From: Telmatospirillum siberiense
GTDB lineage: Bacteria; Pseudomonadota; Alphaproteobacteria; Rhodospirillales; Magnetospirillaceae
Reading direction: 5' to 3'
Length of the DNA stretch: 64,000 nucleotides
Assembly: GCF_002845745.1 (NCBI RefSeq)
Contig: NZ_PIUM01000003.1
Span: 248,001 to 312,000 of the forward strand
A program made the translations under genes and the position numbers. Every line of letters starts with the position of its first letter. The stretch's first letter is position 1. Shown in pieces: positions 9,044 to 18,461 of the stretch. The notes under the pieces were generated by a model. It made no database searches, was not told the origin of the DNA, and saw only the letters and a program-made list of their open reading frames with translations.

Positions 9044-12000
9044 ATGAAATCGGATTTTAATGATTTTGCGGTGGACGGCGGCTTTCCGTCGTCACCTTCA
9101 AGCGGACTTCGGCGTCATCGGCTGCCTTTCGGCGTGATGACCCTGGAACCCCGGCTGATGTACGACGGCGCGGCCGCCACCACCGCCGCCCACGCGGCCG
9201 CCGACGCGGCGGCCAAGGCCTTGATCCCCGCAGTGGCCGCCCCCGTCGAGGTACAGGCCGCCGACGCCTCCAAGGACGGCGGCAAAAAGGAAGTCACCTT
9301 CGTCGACACCTCGCTGGACAACTGGCGGCAACTGGTGGCCGATATCCAGGCGTCAAAGCCGGGAATGGCCATCGAGCTGATCGACGGCGGCAAGGACGGG
9401 CTGGCCCAGATGGCCGTCTGGGCGGAAAGCAACAGCGGCTATGACGCCATCCATGTCCTGTCCCATGGGTCCGAGGGCGTGATCGAGCTGGGGACCAACA
9501 TCCTCACCGACGCCGGCCTGTCCAACGCCACCATCCAGGCCGAACTGGCCGAGATCGGCCATGCGCTGAACGCCGGCGGCGATCTGCTGATCTATGGCTG
9601 CGACTTGGCGGCGGGAACCGACGGGCAGAAGCTGATCACCGATCTGGCGGCGGACACCGGGGCCAATGTGGCGGCATCGACGGACAATACCGGGGCGTCC
9701 GATCTGGGGGGCAACTGGACGCTGGAATCGAAAACCGGCGTGATCGACGTCGCCACGGTACTGACGGCGGACAGCTCGCATTACAACGAACTGCTGGGAA
9801 CGGTTACCTTCACCGGTGGCGAAAGTGTAAACGGCTCCGGCCCCTATACGGTGCTCGATACGGTTCCCGGCTATACGTCGGCGGGAAATTTCACGTTTTC
9901 GACGACGGCGTCCGGCAATCAATACATGGATTTCGAAACCGTCGCCAGCCAGGTCTTTACCGGCATCTATTCCCTGGACGGCACGAATGGGAACGGATCG
10001 AACGTCGTCCTCAAGCTCGACGCCCCGGCGGGATATGAATTCCAGCTCAATTCCCTCGCCTATCTTTTGGACAATTCCAACACCACCTTCACCATCACCT
10101 ATACGAGCCTGTCGACGGGTACGCACACCATCACTGAATCGTCGCTGATTACCGGCGGCACCTATTCGACCGGAACCATTTCCAGCCTCGGCTCCACGCT
10201 CAGCGATGTGACGGAAGTCATCATCCAAACCGACGGCTATAGTCTTTACAACAACTTCGACATCACCAATGTCAGGGCGATCGGTCCAACGGCCGTGACC
10301 AGCGTGACGTCGTCGACCACCGACGGCGCCTACAAAGCGGGCTCCACCGTCAGCATCCAGGTCACCTACGACCATATCGTGACGGTCACCGGCGCGCCGG
10401 AACTGCGGCTGGCGACGGGAAGCACCAGCGAATACGCGACCTATGCCAGCGGATCGGGCACGAACACGCTGACCTTCACCTATGTGGTTCAGGCGGGCGA
10501 CAGCAGCAGCGATCTCGATTACAGCAGCAGCGGCGCGCTGATCCTGAACGGCGGGACCATCACCGACAGCTACAACAGCGCGGCGGCGGCGCTGACGCTT
10601 CCCACGCCCGGCGCGGCGGGATCCCTTGGCGCGAACAAGGCCATCGTCATCGACACGACGGCACCGTCGACCCCGTCGACACCCGATCTGGCCACCGCCA
10701 GCGATAACGGAAGTTCCTCCACCGACAACATTACCAACGCCACCACGCCGGTCTTCACCGGCACCACCGAAGCCAATGCCACCGTTACCCTCTACGATGG
10801 TTCAACGGTCATCGGCACGGGGACGGCCGATGGATCGGGCAACTGGTCGATCACCTCCAGCACCCTCTCGACGGGCGGCCACACCATCACCGCCAAGGCC
10901 GCCGACGCCGCCGGCAATGTCTCCAGCGTCTCGTCGGGCCTTTCCATCACCATCGACACCACCGCTCCCTCCGCGCCGTCCACCCCCGATCTGGCCACCG
11001 CCAGCGACAGCGGCAGTTCGTCCACCGACAACCTCACCGACATCGCCACGCCGGTCTTCACCGGAACCGCCGAGGCCAACGCCACCGTCACCCTCTACGA
11101 CGGCGCGACGGCCGTCGGAACGGCCGCGGCGGACGGATCGGGCAACTGGTCGATCACCAGCAGCACTTTGTCCTCGGGCAGCCACGCCATCACCGCCAAG
11201 GCCACAGATACCGCCGGCAACACCTCAGTTGCCTCGTCGGGTCTGTCCGTCACCATCGACACCACGGCGCCCTCCGTCGCATCGGACGTCCGGATTGGCA
11301 GCACGCCGACCAACGGAAGCAGCGAACAGTTCACGGTAACTTTTTCGGAAAGCGTCACCGGGGTGGACGCAACCGACTTCACCGTGACGACCACCGGAAC
11401 CGTCGCCTCGACCGGTATCAGCGTGGCACTGGTCAGCGGGACGGTCTACACGGTGACCGTCACCGGCCTCAGCGGAACCGGCACGCTTCGCCTCGATCTC
11501 AACAGCTCGGGCACCGGCATCACGGACACAGCCGGCAATGCCATTTCCGGCGGCTACGCCAGCGGGCAGACCTATACCATCGACACCGCGGCGCCGTCGG
11601 CGCCCACGACGCCCGATCTGGCCACCGCCAGCGACAGCGGCAGTTCGTCCACGGACAACATTACCAGCGCCACCACGCCGACCTTCACCGGAACCGCCGA
11701 GGCCAATGCCACCGTCACCCTCTACGACGGCGCGACGGTCATCGGAACCGGCACGGCGGACGGGTCGGGCAACTGGTCGATCACCAGCAGCACTTTGTCC
11801 TCGGGCGGTCACACCATCACCGCCAAGGCCACCGATGCCGCCGGCAACGTCTCCGCCGCCTCTTCGGGCCTTTCCGTTACCATCGATACCGCCGCTCCGT
11901 CGGCGCCCTCGACCCCCGATCTGGCCACCGCCAGCGACAGCGGCAGTTCGTCCACCGACAACATCACCAACGTCACCACGCCGACCTTCACCGGAACCGC

Positions 12001-15000
12001 CGAGGCCAATGCCACCGTCACCCTCTACGACGGCGCGACACTCATCGGAACCGGCACGGCGGACGGGTCGGGCAACTGGTCGATCACCAGCAGCGCTTTG
12101 TCCTCGGGCGGTCACACCATCACCGCCAAGGCCACCGATACCGCCGGCAACGTCTCCGCCGCCTCTTCGGGCCTTTCCGTCACCATCGACACAGCCGCTC
12201 CGTCGGCACCCTCGATGCCCGATCTGGCCACCGCCAGCGATAGCGGCAGTTCGTCCACGGATAACGCCACCAGCGTCTCCACGCCGGTCTTCACCGGAAC
12301 CGCCGAGGCCAACGCCACCGTCACCCTCTACGACGGCGCGACGGCCGTCGGGACGGCCACGGCGAACGGATCGGGCAACTGGTCGATCACCAGCAGCACT
12401 TTGTCCTCGGGCAGCCACGCCATCACCGCCAAGGCCACAGATACCGCCGGCAACGTCTCCGTCGCCTCCTCTGGCCTTTCGGTTACCATCGACACCACCG
12501 CGCCCGTCGTCTCGTCGGTCAGCGCGCCGGCCGTCACCTCGACCGGCGGCACCTCCTACAGCTTCGACGTGGTCTATAGCGGCACCGGCACCGGCATCGA
12601 CAGCGGCACCATCGACCTGACGAACGTCACGGTCACCAAGCCGGGCGGGGGCACCCTGACCGTCACCTCGGTCACCTGGAACGCCGGCACCAACACCGCC
12701 ACCTATACGGTATCGCCGCCCTCCAGCAGTTGGCAGACCTCGGATGTCGGCACCTACACCATCGCCATGATCGCCGGCCAGGTGAAGGATCTGGCCGGAA
12801 ACGCCGTGGCGGCCAACGCCACGGAAGCCACCTTCGTGGTGGGCTTCGGCCCGCTCGTCACCGCCGGCCATTCCAGCAGCTTCAGCGAGGGCGGAGCCGC
12901 CGCCGTCATCGATTCCGCCCTGACCCTGAGCGACACCAACAGCGCCAACACGGCCCAAACCATCGCCAGCGCCACGGTGACCATTTCCAGCGGCTTCCTG
13001 ACCGGCGACACGCTCGGCTTCACCAGCCAGAACGGCATCACCGGCAGCTATAACGCCGCGACCGGCGTGCTCACTCTCTCCGGCACGGCCAGCATCGCCA
13101 ACTATCAGGCGGCGCTGGAGTCCGTCACCTTCGGCACCGCCAGCCACAATCCCACCAACTATGGCGCCAACACCGCGCGCACCATCACCTGGCAGGTCGA
13201 CGACGGACAGTCGAGCGACAACATCGGATCCGGTACCACCACGGTCAGCATCAATGCGACCGACGACGCGCCCGCCCTCGCCAACGCCGGCAACACGGCC
13301 AGCTATACGGAAGCCGGCGCCGCCGCCACGCTGTCGTCGGCCATCACCGCCAGCGACCTCGACAACCAGACGCTCAGCGGCGCTACGGTTTCGATCTCCA
13401 GCGGTTTCTTCACCGGCGACACGCTCGGTTTCACCGGCCAGAACGGCATCTCCGGCAGCTACAACGCCTCCACCGGCGTGCTCACCCTTTCCGGCTCGGC
13501 CAGCCTCGCCAACTATCAGGCGGCGCTGGAATCCATCACCTTCGGTTCCTCCAGCCAGAACCCCACCAACTACGGCGCCAATACCTCGCGCACCATCAGC
13601 TGGACGGTGAACGACGGCAGCCTCAACAGCACCGCCGTCACCAGCACCGTCTCGATCACCGCCGTCGACGGCGCTCCCAGCTTAAGCGGCGCCGGCAACA
13701 CGTCCAGCTATACGGAGGCCGGCGCCGCCGCCACGCTCTCGTCGGCCATTACCGTAAGCGACGTCGACAACCAAACGCTGGGCAGCGCCACGGTTTCGAT
13801 CTCCAGCGGCTTCCTGGCCGGAGACACGCTCAACTTCACCAGCCAGAACGGCATCACCGGAAGCTACAACGCCTCCACCGGCGTGCTCACCCTTTCCGGC
13901 TCGGCCAGCCTGGCCAATTATCAGACGGCGCTGGAATCCGTCACCTTCAGCTCCTCCAGCCAGAACCCCACCAACTATGGCGCCGACACCGCGCGTACCA
14001 TCAGCTGGACGGTGAACGACGGCAGTCTCAACAGCACAGCCGTCACCAGCAGCGTCTCGATCACCGCCGTCGACAACGCGCCCAGCTTAAGCGGCGCCGG
14101 CAGCACGGCCGCCTATGCGGCGGGCGGCGGCGCGGTGAGCCTCGATCAGGCCATCACCGCCAGCGACGCCGACAACCAGACCCTTTCCGGCGCCACGGTC
14201 GGCATTTCCGGCGGGTTCGCCAGCGGCGACGTCCTGGCGGCGACGACCTCCGGGACCGGCATCAGCGCCAGCTACAACGCCGCCACCGGGATCATGACGC
14301 TCAGCGGCGGCGATACGCTGGCCCATTACCAGCAGGTTCTGGACTCGCTCACCTTCCAGACCACGTCGGCCAGCACCACCACCCGCACGGTTTCCTGGCA
14401 GGTCACCGACGGCACACTTCCATCGTCGGCGGTCACCACCAGCGTCACGCTGTCCAACGGACCGACCTTGGGCGGCGCGGGCAATACCGCCCTTTATGCC
14501 GAACGGGGCACCGCGGCCATCCTTGATGGCGGCTTGACCGTCAGCGATCCCGGCACCACGGTAACCGGGGCGACGGTGGCTATTACCGGCGGCCTAACGG
14601 CCGGTGACCAGCTCAACTTCACCAGCCAGAACGGCATCACCGGAAGCTACAACGCCGCCACCGGCGTGCTCACCCTCTCCGGCTCGGCCAGCGCCGCCAG
14701 TTACCAGGCGGCGCTCTCCTCGGTCAGCTTCAGTTCGACCAGCAGCGATCCGACGCTCGTCAGCGCCACCCGGACCATCAGTTGGACGGCCAGTGACGCC
14801 ACCATCACCAGCCAGACGGCCACCAGCAGCGTCACCGTCACCGCCGTCAACGATGCCCCGGCCATCAGCCTGCCGGGCAGCCTCTCGGTCAGCGATACCC
14901 AGGCGCACGCGCTGCCGACGGCCATCCAGATCAGCGACGCCGATGCGCGAGGCGGAACCGAAACCATCACCATCACCGCCGCTCAAGGCGGCATCCTGCG

Positions 15001-15985
15001 CATAGGCGCCACCGGCGCGGGGCTCACGGTCAGCGGAAACGGAAGTTCGGCGATCACCCTGTCGGGATCGCTCTCCGCCCTCAACGGCGCGCTGACGGGC
15101 CTCACCTACCAGGCGCTCAGCACCGCCCAAGGGTCGGATACGCTGACGGTGACGGTCAACGACCAGGGGAACAGCGGCGGTCCCGCCCAAACGGCCAGCG
15201 GCAGCATCGCCGTCACCGTCGTGGCGCCGACGATCACTCCGCCGACGCCGGTCGAGACGATCATGAGCAGCGTCACGACCACCACCAGCACGGCCCAGGC
15301 CGTCCAGACATCCGCTCCGCTGGTGACGATTGCTCAAGACACCTTTTCCGCCGGGCTGGAAACCGTCGTCACGACGAGCAGTCTGGGCGCCCGCCCGTCC
15401 GGCATGCAGACGGTCGTCTCCTCCGGTACGGGCGTGACGGTCCAATCCACGCCCCCCGTCACCTTGACGCCGCTCGTCGCGACATCGTCGCCGGTCTCGG
15501 GCGGACTTTCGGTGATGGTGATCAGCGATCCGCAGCATCTCGGTCTTTCGGAAGTGGTGGTCGCCAGGCCGATCGGCCAGGTGACGGCGACCGGCGGCCG
15601 GGTCGACTTCACCGTACCCACCGACGCCTTCGCGGTAACCCAGGCCAGTATGTCGGTGACGTTGACCGCGGTCCAAGCCGACGGTCGCCCGCTCCCCTCC
15701 TGGCTGAGCTTCAATCCGGCCACCGGCAAGTTCGAAGGGACCGCGCCGCCGGGTGCCCGCTCGGTGGAGATCAGGGTGACGGCCAGGGATGGCCAGGGGC
15801 ACCAGGCGGTGCAGATCTTCCGGCTCAATGTTACGGCCAATAACGCCGACGCCGGAGAGACGGGGAAGGCCGTCAGACAGGCCGCCGCGACCGGCCGGGC
15901 CGGCCTGTCGGATCAGTTGCGGACGATGGGGCGGGATGGACGCATGGCGAAAATCCTCGCGCTGATCGGCGGCCGGGCGGCCTGA
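9044..15985 (+). CDS. Giant LEPR/DUF4347 repetitive surface protein (adhesin-like)
   Basis: The protein has 2313 residues from the ATG at 9044, with GGAG 8 bp upstream; a GTG at 9035 is an unlikely alternative. Near the N-terminus LEPRLMYDGA (about residue 40) is the LEPR motif typical of large repetitive Gram-negative proteins. Residues about 83-243 form a DUF4347 domain (YDAIHVLSHGSEGVIELG, LLIYGCDLAAG). Five Ig-like units of 101 residues lie at about 540-741 and 850-1152, interrupted by a different Ig-like domain. About six cadherin-like repeats of 130 residues follow (1275-1936). The C-terminus has a cadherin/dystroglycan-like domain (PSWLSFNPATGKFEGTAP) and ends basic. There is no Sec signal and no RTX nonapeptide. 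It is first in an operon with TolC, HlyD and M50 genes, and is probably exported and surface-bound. Confidence 0.85.
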   Translation: MKSDFNDFAVDGGFPSSPSSGLRRHRLPFGVMTLEPRLMYDGAAATTAAHAAADAAAKALIPAVAAPVEVQAADASKDGGKKEVTFVDTSLDNWRQLVADIQASKPGMAIELIDGGKDGLAQMAVWAESNSGYDAIHVLSHGSEGVIELGTNILTDAGLSNATIQAELAEIGHALNAGGDLLIYGCDLAAGTDGQKLITDLAADTGANVAASTDNTGASDLGGNWTLESKTGVIDVATVLTADSSHYNELLGTVTFTGGESVNGSGPYTVLDTVPGYTSAGNFTFSTTASGNQYMDFETVASQVFTGIYSLDGTNGNGSNVVLKLDAPAGYEFQLNSLAYLLDNSNTTFTITYTSLSTGTHTITESSLITGGTYSTGTISSLGSTLSDVTEVIIQTDGYSLYNNFDITNVRAIGPTAVTSVTSSTTDGAYKAGSTVSIQVTYDHIVTVTGAPELRLATGSTSEYATYASGSGTNTLTFTYVVQAGDSSSDLDYSSSGALILNGGTITDSYNSAAAALTLPTPGAAGSLGANKAIVIDTTAPSTPSTPDLATASDNGSSSTDNITNATTPVFTGTTEANATVTLYDGSTVIGTGTADGSGNWSITSSTLSTGGHTITAKAADAAGNVSSVSSGLSITIDTTAPSAPSTPDLATASDSGSSSTDNLTDIATPVFTGTAEANATVTLYDGATAVGTAAADGSGNWSITSSTLSSGSHAITAKATDTAGNTSVASSGLSVTIDTTAPSVASDVRIGSTPTNGSSEQFTVTFSESVTGVDATDFTVTTTGTVASTGISVALVSGTVYTVTVTGLSGTGTLRLDLNSSGTGITDTAGNAISGGYASGQTYTIDTAAPSAPTTPDLATASDSGSSSTDNITSATTPTFTGTAEANATVTLYDGATVIGTGTADGSGNWSITSSTLSSGGHTITAKATDAAGNVSAASSGLSVTIDTAAPSAPSTPDLATASDSGSSSTDNITNVTTPTFTGTAEANATVTLYDGATLIGTGTADGSGNWSITSSALSSGGHTITAKATDTAGNVSAASSGLSVTIDTAAPSAPSMPDLATASDSGSSSTDNATSVSTPVFTGTAEANATVTLYDGATAVGTATANGSGNWSITSSTLSSGSHAITAKATDTAGNVSVASSGLSVTIDTTAPVVSSVSAPAVTSTGGTSYSFDVVYSGTGTGIDSGTIDLTNVTVTKPGGGTLTVTSVTWNAGTNTATYTVSPPSSSWQTSDVGTYTIAMIAGQVKDLAGNAVAANATEATFVVGFGPLVTAGHSSSFSEGGAAAVIDSALTLSDTNSANTAQTIASATVTISSGFLTGDTLGFTSQNGITGSYNAATGVLTLSGTASIANYQAALESVTFGTASHNPTNYGANTARTITWQVDDGQSSDNIGSGTTTVSINATDDAPALANAGNTASYTEAGAAATLSSAITASDLDNQTLSGATVSISSGFFTGDTLGFTGQNGISGSYNASTGVLTLSGSASLANYQAALESITFGSSSQNPTNYGANTSRTISWTVNDGSLNSTAVTSTVSITAVDGAPSLSGAGNTSSYTEAGAAATLSSAITVSDVDNQTLGSATVSISSGFLAGDTLNFTSQNGITGSYNASTGVLTLSGSASLANYQTALESVTFSSSSQNPTNYGADTARTISWTVNDGSLNSTAVTSSVSITAVDNAPSLSGAGSTAAYAAGGGAVSLDQAITASDADNQTLSGATVGISGGFASGDVLAATTSGTGISASYNAATGIMTLSGGDTLAHYQQVLDSLTFQTTSASTTTRTVSWQVTDGTLPSSAVTTSVTLSNGPTLGGAGNTALYAERGTAAILDGGLTVSDPGTTVTGATVAITGGLTAGDQLNFTSQNGITGSYNAATGVLTLSGSASAASYQAALSSVSFSSTSSDPTLVSATRTISWTASDATITSQTATSSVTVTAVNDAPAISLPGSLSVSDTQAHALPTAIQISDADARGGTETITITAAQGGILRIGATGAGLTVSGNGSSAITLSGSLSALNGALTGLTYQALSTAQGSDTLTVTVNDQGNSGGPAQTASGSIAVTVVAPTITPPTPVETIMSSVTTTTSTAQAVQTSAPLVTIAQDTFSAGLETVVTTSSLGARPSGMQTVVSSGTGVTVQSTPPVTLTPLVATSSPVSGGLSVMVISDPQHLGLSEVVVARPIGQVTATGGRVDFTVPTDAFAVTQASMSVTLTAVQADGRPLPSWLSFNPATGKFEGTAPPGARSVEIRVTARDGQGHQAVQIFRLNVTANNADAGETGKAVRQAAATGRAGLSDQLRTMGRDGRMAKILALIGGRAA
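10661..11266 (+). repeat. Two 303-bp tandem Ig-like repeat units
   Basis: In-frame units starting at 10661 and 10964, each 101 codons and beginning near APSxPSTPDLATAS. They encode Ig-like domains of the surface protein. Confidence 0.9.
11591..12499 (+). repeat. Three 303-bp tandem Ig-like repeat units
   Basis: In-frame units starting at 11591, 11894 and 12197, exactly 303 bp apart and very similar to each other and to the pair at 10661-11266. A 324-bp non-homologous Ig-like domain separates the two blocks. Confidence 0.92.
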
Positions 15986-16021
15986 GAGAAATCGAGACAT
16001 AGCACATAGGACAGACAAGAT

Positions 16022-17692
16022 ATGGGGGACTTGAGGATGTGGGGATTCGGTGGGGATCGTCGCCGTCTGGCGATGTCTGTGTCCTTGGTGGCGTTGCTTT
16101 CGGCCTGCGCGGTGAAGCCCGAACCGCTCCAGCCAGCCGATCTGGCCCGGCAGGCCGCGGAAGACCGTCAGGCGATGTTCGCCACCGAACCGGCCCCGGC
16201 GGCGCCGCTCACCATGGCCGACGCCATCGCCCGCGCGCTCAAATACAATCTCGACAAGCGGGCGAAGATGATGGAAGAAGCCCTGGCGCTGGGCCAGACC
16301 GACCTCGATAAGTTCGAGTTGCTACCGCATGTGGCCGCGCAAGCCGGCTACGCGGGGCGCAACGTCCCCTACATCGCCCGTTCGACCGACGTGGTCACCG
16401 GCCTGCCGTCCAACGCCAATCCCACCGTCTCGCAGGATCGCGACCGCCGGGTCGGCGATCTGAGCATCTCCTGGAACATTCTCGACTTCGGCGTCTCCTA
16501 TTACACCGCCCATCAGGATGCCGACCGGGCGCTGATCGCCGGTGAACGGCGGCGCAAGACGGTCAACATCCTGGTTCAGGAGGTCCGTTACGCCTTCTGG
16601 CGCGCCGCCGCCTATCAGGTTCTCAAACCGTCCGTCGAGAGGGCGGTGACCGAGGCCAGGGAGGCTCTCGAAACCTCGCGCACGGTGGAGCAGGAGAACC
16701 TCAAGGCCCCGGCCGAGGCATTGCGCTATCAGAAGACGCTGTTGGAAACCCTGCGCCAGTTGACAAGCATCGAGGAGGAACTGTCCACCGCGCAGATCCA
16801 GTTGGCCGCCCTGATCAACCTGCCGCCGGGCAGCGAGATCACCCTGGCGGTGCCCGACCAGATGCCGACGCCTCAAGTGACCATGCCGATAGAGAAAATG
16901 GAGGAGGTCGCCTTCCTCAACAATCCCGACCTGCATGAACAGGCCTATCTGGCCCGGATCGCGGTGGATGACACTCGCAAGGCCATCCTACGCATCCTGC
17001 CGGGCATTTCCCTGTCCGCCTCCGGGCGTTACGACAGCAACTCCTACCTCGTCGACAAGCGCTGGTACGAAACCGGTGCCATGATGTCGTGGAACCTGAT
17101 CAACTTGGTCTCGGCCCCGGCCCAGATCGATTTCGCCGAAACCAACGAGGAGGTCGCCCAGGCCCGCCGGCTGGCGCTACGCATGGCGGTCCTCGCCCAG
17201 GTCCATCTGGCCGAGCGGCAGTTCCACAACGCCGAAAGCCAATACCACCAGGCCGGCGACCTGTGGGTCGTCGACTCCAAGCTGGCCAAGCTCTCGAAGG
17301 ACAGGGCGTCCAACGACGCGCAAGGCGTTCTGGAACGGGTCTGGAACGACACCTCCGCCATCACCTCCCATCTGAGGCTGTTCCAGACCTATGCCCAGGT
17401 CCAGGACGCCTACGCGAAAATCCTGTCCACCCTGGGCGAGGACGTGATCCCGCCCGAGACCACCAATGGCGATCTTTCGAGCCTGAGCCAGGCCATCTCG
17501 AGCAGACTGGAAAACGGGGACGGCCACAAACCCGATCCGGCCGCCGCCGGCCCCCAGACGGACCAGGACGCGGGCAAGGAGGATGGGCGCGGCGTCGGCG
17601 ATCGTTCGGTCGACTATCTGGAACATCTCTACCGGGCCTATCTGCGTCCGCTGTTCAGCGCCGTTTCCGACACATCGCGGGGAGCAGCCTGA
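16022..17692 (+). CDS. TolC-family outer-membrane efflux lipoprotein
   Basis: This 556-residue protein has a lipoprotein signal: basic DRRR, a hydrophobic stretch and the lipobox LSAC (Cys29). An internal ATG at 16037 may be the true start. After it come the TolC/OEP helical repeats, with PLTMADAIARALKYNLD opening the first repeat and long coiled helices through residue 470. The C-terminal extension is charged. It should form the outer-membrane channel of a tripartite exporter. It sits 36 bp after the giant surface protein and 3 bp before a HlyD adaptor, so it is very probably the exit duct for that protein or another product of the operon. Confidence 0.85.
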   Translation: MGDLRMWGFGGDRRRLAMSVSLVALLSACAVKPEPLQPADLARQAAEDRQAMFATEPAPAAPLTMADAIARALKYNLDKRAKMMEEALALGQTDLDKFELLPHVAAQAGYAGRNVPYIARSTDVVTGLPSNANPTVSQDRDRRVGDLSISWNILDFGVSYYTAHQDADRALIAGERRRKTVNILVQEVRYAFWRAAAYQVLKPSVERAVTEAREALETSRTVEQENLKAPAEALRYQKTLLETLRQLTSIEEELSTAQIQLAALINLPPGSEITLAVPDQMPTPQVTMPIEKMEEVAFLNNPDLHEQAYLARIAVDDTRKAILRILPGISLSASGRYDSNSYLVDKRWYETGAMMSWNLINLVSAPAQIDFAETNEEVAQARRLALRMAVLAQVHLAERQFHNAESQYHQAGDLWVVDSKLAKLSKDRASNDAQGVLERVWNDTSAITSHLRLFQTYAQVQDAYAKILSTLGEDVIPPETTNGDLSSLSQAISSRLENGDGHKPDPAAAGPQTDQDAGKEDGRGVGDRSVDYLEHLYRAYLRPLFSAVSDTSRGAA

Positions 17693-17695
17693 CAG

Positions 17696-18451
17696 ATGGC
17701 CCGCCTCACAGGTTTCGGCGCCGCGCTCGCGGTCCTGTTCCTTCCGCTCGCCGAACCGGCCTCGGCCCAGGATGCCCCCCAGGAAATCCGCGCCCAGTTG
17801 ACTCCGCGCGAATCGACGACGCTGGCCGCCGAGATCGGCGCCAAGGTGGAACGCCTGGGCGCCCGGGAAGGCGAGCGGTTCCGCAAGGGACAGATCCTCG
17901 CCGCCTTCGACTGTTCGGTACAGAAATCCCAGGTCACCGAGGCCCGCGCCGCGCTGACGGCGGCCGAGCGGACGGTGGCGGTCGACCGCCGGCTGTTCGA
18001 ACTCAAGAGCATCGGCGGCCTGGAGAAGGACCTCGCCGCGGCGGAAGAGGAAAAAGCCCGCGCCAAGGTGGCCGAAGGAATGGCGGTACTGGCCAAATGC
18101 ACCATCTTCGCCCCCTTCGACGGCCGCGTCGCCGAGCAGAAGGTGCATCCCCAGCAATTCGTCCAGTTGGGCCAGCCTCTGATGGACATCCTGGACGATT
18201 CGGTGCTCGAGCTGGAATTCGTCGTCCCATCGCGTTGGCTGGCCTGGTTGAAGCCGGGCTACGCCTTCCAGGCGGCGATCGACGAGACCGGACGCACCTA
18301 CGCCGCCAATTTGAGCCGAATCGGAGCGCGCATCGACCCGGTGACGCAGACGGTCAAGGTGGTCGGTGTGATCAGCGGACCGCATGCCGACCTTCTGGCC
18401 GGAATGAGCGGACGGATCTTGATCACCCCTCCGCCCGGACTTGCCCATTGA
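17696..18451 (+). CDS. Small HlyD/RND-type periplasmic adaptor
   Basis: This 251-residue protein has a Sec signal peptide (MARLTGFGAALAVLFLPLAEPASAQ). A biotinyl-lipoyl-like half-motif (EIGAKVERLGAREGERFRKGQIL), a short helical hairpin and the returning half FAPFDGRVAEQKVHPQQFVQLGQ follow. A beta-barrel part (PSRWLAWLKPGYAFQ) ends the protein. It lacks a membrane helix and a long hairpin, so it is smaller than the usual membrane-fusion proteins. It is embedded between the TolC gene and a second adaptor in the same operon. Confidence 0.85.
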   Translation: MARLTGFGAALAVLFLPLAEPASAQDAPQEIRAQLTPRESTTLAAEIGAKVERLGAREGERFRKGQILAAFDCSVQKSQVTEARAALTAAERTVAVDRRLFELKSIGGLEKDLAAAEEEKARAKVAEGMAVLAKCTIFAPFDGRVAEQKVHPQQFVQLGQPLMDILDDSVLELEFVVPSRWLAWLKPGYAFQAAIDETGRTYAANLSRIGARIDPVTQTVKVVGVISGPHADLLAGMSGRILITPPPGLAH

Positions 18452-18461
18452 CGGAGCCGAA

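Noticed and set aside
10661-12499. CRISPR-like array of regular repeats
   Set aside because: Repeats are 303 bp, in frame, and encode Ig-like domains; there are no short spacers.
11225-13147. 640-codon minus-strand frame inside the giant surface protein
   Set aside because: Repetitive shadow of the Ig units; Gly/Arg-rich composition without a start context.
9044-15985. RTX-type type 1 secretion substrate
   Set aside because: No GGxGxDxxx nonapeptides and no typical C-terminal type 1 signal were found, so the standard RTX label is not supported.
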